The notes beneath the pieces were generated by a model. The model made no database searches and was not told the origin of the DNA. It saw nothing but the letters and a program-made list of their open reading frames with translations. 64,000 nt of DNA. Origin: Arenicola marina. Its lineage: Eukaryota; Annelida; Polychaeta; Arenicolidae. The stretch spans positions 35,082,820 through 35,146,819 of the forward strand of contig OZ025261.1 of NCBI GenBank assembly GCA_964019135.1. Reading direction: 5' to 3'. Positions 24,672 to 36,600 of this stretch are shown piece after piece; position 1 is the stretch's first letter; every line of letters begins with the position of its first letter. The position numbers and the translations under genes are program-made.

Positions 24672-27600
24672 CTGCCGAGGGTACAATAGACGAGATTACT
24701 GCCGATATTACTGCGAGGATTGCAGCCGAGGGGAAGGTCGATTTTATGGCAGAGATTACAATAGAGCGTCAATTCGAGATTACTGCCTTGATCTCAACAA
24801 CACAATTACAGCCGAGATTACTGACGAAAATACTGATGAAGTTCCTGACGAGATTACCACCGAGAGGAAAGCCAAAATTACTGTAGACATTACAGCCGAA
24901 AATAAGTTGCCGTAAAGGATGGAGAAAAAGTTTAGTTGAAAACGTCATAGGCTTGCATTTACATTGAGTTAACCTACAAAGATCAGATGAGATAGCCAGA
25001 GAAACGCTCCAACAAAGACGCTTCGAGCCATAATATGCGTTTAACTTAGTGGTTAAATTTGCGCTAAGCTGTCCTGAGACTGACCTTGTTGAGTTTCTTG
25101 CCCTTGAGTCCCTGTTGGACGGCGAGGTTCTGTAGGTCTTCGTGCCACTCCAAGCCGGCTTGCTGGGCATGCAGCAGCTGAAACAACACCACAACAGCTG
25201 TCATAACTCACAGAGCAGATGTAGTAACCTCACATAACAGATGTAGTAACCCCACAGAACAGATGTAGTAACCTCACAGAGCAGATGTAATAATCACACT
25301 TAGCAGATGTAGTTACCTCACAGAGCAGATTTAGTTACCTCATAGAGCAATAGTCTCACACGATAGTCGTAAGAACGTTACTAAGTTTGCTATACTGAGC
25401 GGCATAACAGGCATACACAGGCATACACAGGCATACACATAACAGGCATACACAGGCATACACATAACAGGCATACACAGGCATACACATAACAGGCATA
25501 CACATAACAGGCATACACAGGCATACACAGGCATACACATAACAGGCATACACAGGCATACACATAACAGGCATACACAGGCATACACAGTCATACACAT
25601 AACAGGCATACACAGGCATACACAGGCATACACATAACAGGCATACACAGGCATACACAGGCATACACATAACAGGCATACACAGGCATACACATCACAG
25701 GCATACACAGGCATACACATAACAGGCATACACAAGCATACACATAACAGGCATACACAGGCATACGCAGTTACCTTTTCGTGCACGTCTTCGGCTCTTT
25801 CGATCAAGGCTTTGCACTCGGACACAAGCTGTAAACAACACAAACAAAAAGGTGGATCAATGCTCCATATAGAGTATCGGCTATGTGGTTACATGCAGAC
25901 AATGACACACGTTGGTGGCCTCATTGCAACAGCTCATCATATTCTTGCAGCCACTCAGTCTGCGTATGGGTACAAGTGTATTTCTACATTTAATGGCCAT
26001 CTCTACACGGAGTTGAATGTGTTAGTTCACATCCTGTATTTGATAGCAGTGCCATATGTACAGCAATGTGATGCATTAGCTACAGCACCGTCGTTTACCC
26101 CAATGCTCGCAGTATGAGCCACATACGGCCCGCCCTTCCCACCACACATTTCCCCCGCGGAATAAGGCCAGTGCTGTACTCACATTTTCGAAGGCGACCA
26201 GCGCCTTTTTGAGTATTTCCGGTAACGTTCCCTGGGCTCCCAGAGACGGAAACTGAAAAGCGGACATCAGTGATTAAGCGTACACAAATTAGCAGAAAGG
26301 CGACAGGATACACTTGCGGTAAAACGTTGCAACCGCCATATTTTTGTTAGAGCCCCACGAAATCGAGTGAACGATAATATGTGAGTTATTTATTATTAAA
26401 CTACGATTCGCGTTTACATGACTATCAATAACGCCCCCCCCCCCCCCTCCTGCTCACCCCATCTCTCCCACCAAACACAACACAGGGACCTACCCCCCTC
26501 CTCATCACACAAACACCATCCACCCATCTACACACCCCAACCCAAGCTACCCCCCCCCCCCACCAACCACCCATCTACCCACCCCAAAGCCACGATACCC
26601 CAGGCACTCACGTCGTTCTTGACGACGAGTCGCAGGGTGACGTTGTCGCAGGAGCTCTGTATGCGGGAGACGAGCATGCGAATGCACTGCTTGACGTTGG
26701 AGATGGGCGCCAGGCCGCAGTTCTCCTTGAAGGCCCCCAGGGCCAGCATGACGTTGTCTCGCAGGTCGTGGCCGTCCCGCAGCGGCTGGGTCGCCAGCTT
26801 GAAGGTCTCGTCGATGGCTTTGATCCCGAGAGACTTCATGCTCGTGTAGTCCCGGTTTTTCTTCTGGCGCCGGATCGACATCCCGCGTCGTCCCGCCTTC
26901 TGGAGGGCGACGAGATTGATACTTAACACATTAGGGGGGTTGGGGGCGCTTCACTATAACATAAGGTGGGGGGGGTGTCACTTCACTAAAACACCAGGCG
27001 GGGGGGGGGGGGGATGTAACTCCACGACACAAGGAGCTCCGGGGAGCAGGAAGCCGGGAGCGCGGTATACGTTCAAGCACGTCCTTGACCTTGATTCTCT
27101 TTGGATCCCCTTCCGGGGCAATCAATCCATGTTTAGGTAGCCGTTTATTTAGTCTATTTAGGTAAGACGCTTTGACCTCTGATGCTTATCGCGCCAATGG
27201 GGAGGGGTCAAGGTAAAGAGGAGGCATGTATCGGTGAGTAATCTCGTACTGTGTGCGATATGGCATGGGATCTTTACCAAGCACAGACATGCCTTTCCAC
27301 CGGTTGAATTCAAACCAGGAGCCGGCCGCATGGGCTGATCTAGCAGAGCACACTAGGGTCACTCCAATACACAAGACCGGGAGCAGAAGTTACTCGGAGA
27401 GAGAACTAGCCGCCACTTCATTCACTCCCCAACGTTATCCAAACTTATGATTAAATCAATGGACAGGCATTTTGTACCACCTTCCCTTCTCTTACTGCGC
27501 CCAACAGACACGCAAGTATTCTGCCCCATCGAAGATAAGGATGTGGGATGGTCCAAAAAAGCAATGTACAATGTCCTCCTAGGACAAAGACTTTGGTTGA

Positions 27601-30600
27601 CCCTTAGAGACAAACACATACTGCGTCCCATAGGGGACACGCTATAACCTACCCCGCCTCCTCGCTTGTTTGTAATAGCCACGTGGACGAATAACGTGCA
27701 GTTTCTGATGACGTCACCGGTGTTTGATTTTAATCTGATATGTCTGTACCCTGAAAGTGAACAAAAAGTCGTCGATTATTAGAGTGCATCAAGTATTTAT
27801 TGGAATTTTTACATAGCAAATAGCAAGCTATTAGTATAATATTCACGGTGCATTCCGCAAAAATCATGTATAGGGCTGTACAGGCACTACGGGATTGTAT
27901 AGAGACCCCACGAGACAGGGAAACTTATACTCTACGACAATGCCTAGCATCAACGGCCTGTACGTGCTGCCTACCTTCCGCCTTCAGGTTGTTTGCCTTC
28001 ACTCGCGTCACACACAAAATCGGCTAAAGCTGTCCTTGGATGCACAACTAACCACTGAAGTTCTGTGCATGTCAGAATTATAATCATCCGAGTATATTTA
28101 TGTAATATATGAGTGGTTGACAGTTGACAAACCAGAATGCGGTTGTCTCATGGGTGGCTGTTAGTGTCAGGCGATCTACTGTGCTGCGAGGGGTTTTCTA
28201 TGTCGTATTACGTAATAATCACCATGAATCGTATGTCTGCGCGCGGTATCTATGGTTACGTAACAACGCTCCTTATATGGAATGACCAGGCAAAGACAAT
28301 GGTTTGTCACAGAAATGTAAACATCGATGATTTGCCTCAAAATACAACGCTTTCAACAGTTTCATCGAATGAACCACATGCATTATGGGGAGATAAATGT
28401 TTTATCTTTAACTATATTATGATTTTATAATTAGGGATGCCTGGACCAAAGCAAACAAAAAATACATTTACACCCACTCGATTCCTAACGCAAAAACTAC
28501 AATGAGTGCGCGTCACGCAGATGTAGCAAGGCACCAGCGTGATGCGCACTCGTTCTAAGAGTACATGTTCTTTTGTTGGTCCCCAAAAGACCTAAACCGA
28601 AAATAGAACCCGCGAGAACTGTACAGCCCTATTATCCCATCCGAGCGACTCACGTGTCTGCATGCAGTCGAAAGGGATCATGTATTATCCCATATCGTGA
28701 CTCACCTGTCTGCATGCAGTCGAAAGGGATCATGTATTATCCCATATCGCGACTCACTTGTCTGCATGCATTAGAAAGGGATTATGTATTATCCCATATC
28801 GTGACTCACTTCTCTGCATGCCGTCGAAAGGGATGATGTATTATCCCATATCGCGACTCACCTGTCTGCATGCAGTCGAAAGGGATCATGTATTATCCCA
28901 TATCGCGACTCTCCTGTCTGCATGCAGTCGAAAGGGATCATGTATTATCACATATCGCGACTCACCTGTCTGCATGCAGTCGAAAGGGATGATGTATTAT
29001 CCCATATCGCGACTCACCTGTCTGCATGCAGTCGAAAGGGATCATGAATTATCCCATATCGCGAGTCACCTGTCTGCATGCAGTCGAAAGGGATCATAAA
29101 TTATCCCATATCGCGACTCACCTGTCTGCATGCAGTCGAAAGGGATCATGTATTATCCCATATCGCGAGTCACCTGTCTGCATGCAGTCGAAAGGGATCA
29201 TGAATTATCCCATATCGCGAGTCACCTGTCTGCATGCAGTCGAAAGGGATCATGAATTATCCCATATCGCGACTCACCTGTCTGCATGCAGTCGAAAGGG
29301 ATCATGAATTATCCTATATCGCGACTCACCTGTCTGCATGCAGTCGAAAGGAATGATGCATTATCCCATATCGCGACTCACTTGTCTGCATGCAGTCGAA
29401 AGGGATCATGTATTATCCCATATCGCGACTCACCTGTCTGCATGCAGTCGAAAGGGATCAGGTATTATCCCATATCGCGACTCACCTGTCTGCATGCAGT
29501 CGAAAGGGATCATGTATTATCCCATATCGCGAGTCACCTGTCTGCATGCAGTCGAAAGGGATGATGTATTATCCCATATCGCGACTCACCTGTCTGCATG
29601 CAGTCGAAAGGGATCATATATTATCCCATATCGCGACTCACCTGTCTGCATGCAGTCGAAAGGGATGATGTATTATCCCATATCGCGACTCACCTGTCTG
29701 CATGCAGTCGAAAGGGATCATATATTATCCCATATCGCGACTCACCTGTCTGCATGCAGTCGAAAGGGATCGTGTATTGTCCGATGAATTCGTCCCCTAT
29801 GAAGTCGTCATCCAGGACTGTGAACCGCACCAGCGCCAGCTCAGGCAGGTTGATTTGGAATTCAAAGCTCTCGTCGAAGATCGGGTTGTAACCTGTGGAA
29901 ATACGAATAACGTGAACAGGGGTATGAGACACTTGCTCGTGCACGCCTCGAAATGGCATCTCAGGCCTGTGTGAGGTGTCTAGAGTCATCTAGTTACGGC
30001 GATTGACAATTTCAAAAATGAGGTCCATCCTCCATGTTGGAGCCCACGAAATTGATTATTGTATTAAATGGTAGGCATGAGTCGTGAGCTACGCTGAAGA
30101 AATGGGAGAACGACCAATAATGGCCTTTGTCGACAGTTAGAAGCTTTACACAATCGTTTACAATATCTCACGTATGACTCAGGCCTACAATTATAACACT
30201 ATTTCGTGGGCTCTAGCATGTAAGGGCACGGGGGAGGGGGGGGGGGCTGCACTGTATTGGTCTTCATCTTGGGGGGAGGGGTGGAGGGGGTGGATGGGTG
30301 AAGGGGCTGGAGGGGAAGATGGAGGCCGGAGGGGTGGAGGGGGGGGGGGGGCACTGACCGTTGTGCTGCCATGTCTTGGTTCTTTCCTCGGGGGGAGGGG
30401 GGGGGGTGAAGCGGGAGAGGGCGTGGAGGGGGGGGGGGGCGAGGGCACTGACCGTTGTGCTGCACTGTCTTGGTCCTCTCCTCGGCACAGTCGGCTGGGA
30501 TGCCGAATATCTCCACGGCGACGTACGGGTCGATGGTGTCCCCTTTGGCGCCCGACCCCTTCGGCTTGGGCAGCTGCTGGCCGCTGATCACCTGCAACCA

Positions 30601-33600
30601 ATCCAGAGGTCACGTGACAACTCACAACTCAGCGACATTAAAGGGACAGCAGCGCAAAGCGTTGGGCCATTTTTGTGCACATGAAAGCTAAATTGGGGCA
30701 GGAAACCACAGGATCGCGCCACTTGTCACGTTCCGAAAACGGAGTCGTTATGTACGCCCCTGGTTGTTATAACGTAACCAAGATGACGTCATGTTCGGGA
30801 GCGCGTTATGATAAACAATATTGATATGACGTCTTAAATAACGACGTCATTTTCGGACCGTAACAAATGGTGACGATGATGACATAGGGTTGGGATAAAC
30901 CTAGCCCTGAAGAACCCAGGCCTCGCTACCGCTCGGCCAGGGTCCTGAAGTGCAGCCTGCAAATCCTCAGCGATTTGAAACCCCTCCACTTTAATCTGAC
31001 TAGTGTCACCTTGTGGGTGAATACCACGTCCAATCCTTATTATATTTGAATTCTACATACCTTAAACTATCTATTTACGTATAGTTTGTTTCTTTAAAGA
31101 ACTGTTGATGTCCACAATACCGGCGATATTCCGCATTTCATTCGTGACACGCGCGCAGCCATTCGAAGTGACAAGCGGCAACTTTGTCAACAGATGGCGC
31201 TATAGGGCGGAAGCGGCTAATTCCCCGGTTTTACCGGTTTACCTCGTACAATTTTGCTAGGCGTTTGCGCTCGATCCAAGACGTGGTCATGCATCTCCAC
31301 AATAAAAAAATGGGTGTCTTCAGGATGTGGAAATCGCGATATAACGAAGACACAAAGATCGCACAGTATAATGCAAGGCTTCATTCAATCTTAGTGTCAT
31401 CATTATGTCGCGATTTCCACATCCAGAAGACACTCATTTTCTTATTGTGGAGATGCATGACCACGTCTTGGATCGAGCGCGAACGCCTAGCAAAATTGTA
31501 CGAGGTAAACCGGTAAAACCGGGGAATTTGCCGCTTCCGCCCTGTAGCGCCATCTGCTGACAAAGTTGCCGCTTGTCACTTCGAATGGCTGCGCGCATTT
31601 TACGAATGAAATGCGGAATATCGCCGGTATTGTGGACATCAACAGTTCTTCAAAGAAACAAACTATACGTAAATAGAGAGTTTAAAGTATGTAGAATTCA
31701 AATATAATGAGGATTGGACGTGGTATTCACCCCAAAGTGACACTAGTCAGATTAAAGTGGAGGGGTTTCAAATCGCTGAGGATTTGCAGGCTGCACTTCA
31801 GGACCCTGGCCGAGCGGTAGCGAGGCCTGGGTTCTTCAGGGCTAGGATAAACCATGCCCCAGATGCCCGTACCAGGGCGCGAACCCACAACATGTTGATC
31901 TGCAGCTCAACCTGCTTACCAACTGGGGTAGGTTAGAAAGGCTTCCGGACAGGGTTAAAAGGCGCGGATAAATACCGATGTCATAGATATCATTACAAAT
32001 AACATCTCACCGATTATACTATACACTAACGCATAGGCTAGCAGGTCTGCCGATTGATACTCTTACATCGACTGGTGCACGTGTTATAATGTAACCAATA
32101 CTGCAAAAATGCACATAATAATACATATGCATATGATTGGTCAGAGACAAATATGGAATGCCCTTTACGTTCGTAACTTTGACCTTCAACTTAACATCCG
32201 TGAATTCATCAACCCAAATATTTAAATTAATCAGCTGATTCGTGGCCCGACAAGAACCCCAGGCCCGTGACCTGTGTTTGACCTTGACTGACCTTGACGT
32301 GCAGGACCTGCGGTGAAACGCCGGGGATGACGTCCTTGGTGTTGGCGCTGAAGAAGGCTATCTTGTCCCTCATGATGGCCGGCTTGGCCACGTATCCGCA
32401 GCCCCCGTTCTGAAGGAAGCGGCCGTCTTGAAGGTCCATCATCAGCCCGGGGGTCTGATAGTTCAGGGCAACTGGTGGGGGGTCGGGGGCGGGGAGACAC
32501 AAAGGCATCAATCAGTAAAAGCATGGAAACCATTCCGTAGACGAAAACGAGTTTCATTTTGCACCTTTAAAAATGTTGATTAGTGATTCGTTTTTCTCTG
32601 TTACAAATTGTTTGGCATAACACACGAACCATACCAACTCCGTTAAATAGTAATAAACATGATAACACGACACATTTAACGATGCACCAAATAAAACATT
32701 AACTGAATTCCTTTCATCTATGACGACACTTTCGGGTTACGAACAATTTAGTCCTTTATATTCTGAAAGAATTGTATGTAGTTGGGCGACAAATCAACCC
32801 TGTATACCCCCATCACCCCAAGGGCTTAAATTACCATGTACAGACTTACTTTTTTGTTGTAACTTTTGCCTTAACTCACATTTGATCCCCCCCCCCTTCC
32901 CCCGCCCGCGGATATAACCCAGCTATTTGCGGAAAAAACAAAGAAAAGGTAGTTTGATACCTAGTTGGCAGCCGCAGTTCCACAGGTCCTGGGGGTTGTA
33001 GTTACTGGAGTCCACTCGCATTCCGTTGGGGTAAACTCGCGATAAGAACCTTTTGTTGTGGTTGACAAACTCCTCTGGACAGCCGTTGGCCAGCTTCATG
33101 GCCCCAGACTCGCTAAATGAACACAATTCATTGCACTTGCCTGCAACAAACAAGAATATCAGATTAACCGAAGGGTCAGTAAATACAGCTATTGCGTTAT
33201 TCGTCTTCTAACATCGATAACTTCAAGATATACATGAGGCACCAAGCCACTGGATGCAGAAGGCAACAACAAACGTGTTCGATTGTGACTGGTTCGCTCA
33301 TTGGGTAGCACAGATGGGATTGGTTCGCTTATTGGGTAGCACGGATGTGATTGGTTCCCTCTTTGGGTAGCACGGATGTGATTGGTTCGTTCGCAGGATA
33401 GCACGGTTATGATTGGTTCGTTCACAGGATAGCACGGATGTGATGGGTTCGTTCACAGGATAGCACGGTTGTGATTAGTTCGCTCATTGGGTCTCACACT
33501 TGAGATTGGTTCGCTCATTATTGCTATTACAATTATTCGCTACTGCAATTACAAACCCTATTGTAAAAACAGTTTGGTCCACTCACCCTGTTGTAACGAC

Positions 33601-36600
33601 ACCTGAAAGTCTTGGAAGCGAACTGACTTGCAAACGCTGACAAGATCAGACAACTCTTTGGCCATTTTGCGTTTCTTCACTGACCCCTCCTGCAACAAAA
33701 AACATACTAACAATGAGTGTATAATAAATACAGTTAAAGCAAAAAGTATCGATGTTAGGTCACGGCGAGCGCTACTCATTACAATGAATAGAATTATATT
33801 TTGAAAGAATGAGCGCTTGAAATGTATCACACGTCCAATACACTGGAGACCCACACGTCGTGGCTACATATAAACAACACACACTCATACTCATAGTTAT
33901 CTGGCTGATACAGAAAATATTTATTTATTGTCTCTATAATCTATCTATATAGATACCATCTAATATAATCGTGAAGCCCACCTTACTGAATCATTCTCAA
34001 GGTCCTAATTGATATAAAACAAAAATGGATGTATGTTGTGCATTCACGCACTACTGTAATCTAGTACTTAGTGAATTAAGAAACAGTTAGATTAGTTCTG
34101 TGGCACAAATGATGAAGTCATGAAGACTCGATCGACATCACGGATAGTGAGACACAGAACTGTACCGTTCGGTCAAGCACACATCCCCGCAGAGGCTGGA
34201 TACAGCGAACAGAACCAAAGGTCCATATTTTTAAATAGCAGTATCATCATTACTGCTTGGTTGGAACCCAGGGAAGCGTTAATGGGTAAACAGTTCTCCT
34301 CCCATCGGACAAGGACGTGGAGACCATGGGTTACGACAGTGTGTGACATCACGTCGGCATGGCAACCACAGCCACGTCAGTCAAACCGCCTTGTCACGTG
34401 TTCGGTGACACCAAACGCTATATGGAGTGAGGCGATTTATGGATAGCGTAAGTTCATAACATTCAAAGCACGCACCCACACAAACAAAAAGCAACAAGCA
34501 GTGACAAGAGTGTCAGTAGTAAATTATCAACCGAAAAAAACACACAGCTTCCAATATTTGCGTTTAATTAGGACAATCGATCAAACTTTCATTCCCACTG
34601 CGTTCATCAAATCAATATTTTTGTTCAGACGCATAAAAGGAAAACAACCCGCAACTACGGACGCTACCAACGCAAAAAAATTAGTCTTAAATCGTATATT
34701 GCGTTATGATTTTTTTTCGGTTCGGCCGGCGATAGCAGGACGCGGCGTCCAGGGAGTCGCCGATGTGAGTAGAAACCGACATGAGTTGTCTGGTCTTTAG
34801 CGTACGTCTGCCTGACCGCAGACAAACAGACGCCGCCATGAGCAGGGACACAAAGCCGCGGGGAACGGCCACGTTCCATTCCTAGTACCCCAGGGATCAG
34901 CAAGAATGGGAGGCGGATATAAAACTAAATAGCAGGACTAGCGTTTGTAGATTCAAATGATAATAGTATTGTACTTTGTTACCCCTCCAACAGACCGCTA
35001 AACTATAGTCTCCAAGATAAAATTCCGATAAAATCCTGTTACACAGACAAAGCGACATAAGAGACACACAAAACACTTCTACATACACGTTTTAATGAGT
35101 GGGAGGGGGGGGGGGGTAAAAACTGGGTCACGTGTCATTTTTATTACTGTGGAGGGTGCTTATAAAGCTCTCGGAAGAGACCTCTTTGTCTTATCACACA
35201 ATAATTATTATGCAGAGATTCCGATGATGTCTCCACATATGTTTAATCTTCTGTAGAAGAATGATCGAGGTGTATGTAACAAGCACGAAATGTAAACAGG
35301 TATCTACATACTGAAAGGATTTTTAAAACCATTCCATACACTGTCGTTTGCACATCTATGTATGCATCTATTCCGGCCCAATTTTGGTTTATTTTTTTTT
35401 TATTTTTGAAAAATTATTTCACGCCCCATTCACGCCCACTTCGACCGTCTATTATGGTAAGGAGAATGCCCATGTAACAGTACATTCTTGAAAAAGAATG
35501 TACGAGGCGCAATCCGACTACATATCTTTTCAATAATGAACTGCGAAATGTACGGTCGCTGACCCTCACCTGGGGCCGTATTCATAATCGCCACTTAGGC
35601 TACGCCACTAGACTTATATTGAAATTTGAATTTGAATTCGTGGGATTCACGAGAAAGAAACATGATTTCTAGTGTGATTATAGGATATAAGGAAATGTCG
35701 GTATGTATTTTGCATATGAATTACATATGATCTCAAATTCAGTTTTTAAAGTGGATTTTGTTATTTATTCTTGTTTTGATGAGAAATTTGTATCTGTTTT
35801 TGCCGGGGCTTTCCATCGGGCGTCAAGCTTCCAGCTCATCATCCATTGTGGTTGTGACGTGTTTCGGACAAGCTCACTTATTGCTCATGATTGGCATTGA
35901 CTGCGATTGTCGATTTCGTAACAGAAGAACAATTGTTCAACAGAAACATTGTGTGGTCTCCTTGAGTCAGTCGCTAATTAATCAGCTCGTTAAAACAGTA
36001 CATTCGTGAAAATTAATGTACAGTTTAGACAATAGAATGACGTCATAGCAGTACTTTAAGAGGAGACAATGAGGCTATCGATGCAGGTCCACCAACTTGA
36101 GGCAAAGAATCTCTTTGAATGTCTTGTCTCAAACTTAGGTGATTTCCCATATATCGACACTCACCCGTTTGTTGTTTTTCTTGGATCGCTCTGTTTCTGC
36201 CCCTTCGTCTTCGTCTGTCACGTAACCCTCTTCAGACTCCGAATTGGATATTTTCTTACACTGAAAGTGTAGATAGTTCTTTCATATCTTCGCATGCCTC
36301 TAGTATATTAATAGTGGTATAATAAAATCCAGCTCTTGATTAGGATATCTCCACCAAGGGGTCAACAGTAGTAATTCTGCGGTAACAGAAGCTTACGCCG
36401 AGCATCTCTCATTATCGCCCACCGTGACTAGTTAATTATCATTTATTATCACCCAAAATGTTGTGCTTCGAGCTTACTCCTTGGTAATTTACAGAGGTCA
36501 TCGAGTACTCCCCAGTTATCGCCCACGTTGATTAAGACACCATTTTTCCATGACCCTTAATTATCACTCGGCTAGATAGTGTTCATGTTGATGGAGTACA

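Larger units (their letters stand above)
30663..31938 (-). mobile_element. older SINE-like copy interrupted by two insertions
   Basis: The left piece (30663-30710, gggccatttttgtgcacatg then aaagctaaattgggg) matches the body of the SINE at 13083-13270. The right piece (31850-31938, catgccccagat, gcgaacccacaac, tgttgatctgcagctc) matches its tRNA-like head. Between them lie a small MITE (about 30725-30864) and a 943-bp foldback element (30902-31844). Divergence from the two identical copies shows it is an older insertion or a sister family. Confidence 0.65.

Noticed and set aside
28573-29891. Plus-strand frames with [20 protein letters not shown] repeats as a protein
   Set aside because: Antisense of the donor-junction array; unit of 52 bp rotates the frame and no unique protein part exists.
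31184-31563. Two opposite frames containing [12 protein letters not shown] as a transposase fragment
   Set aside because: They are the same foldback arm read from either side; no catalytic motif and the element is non-coding.
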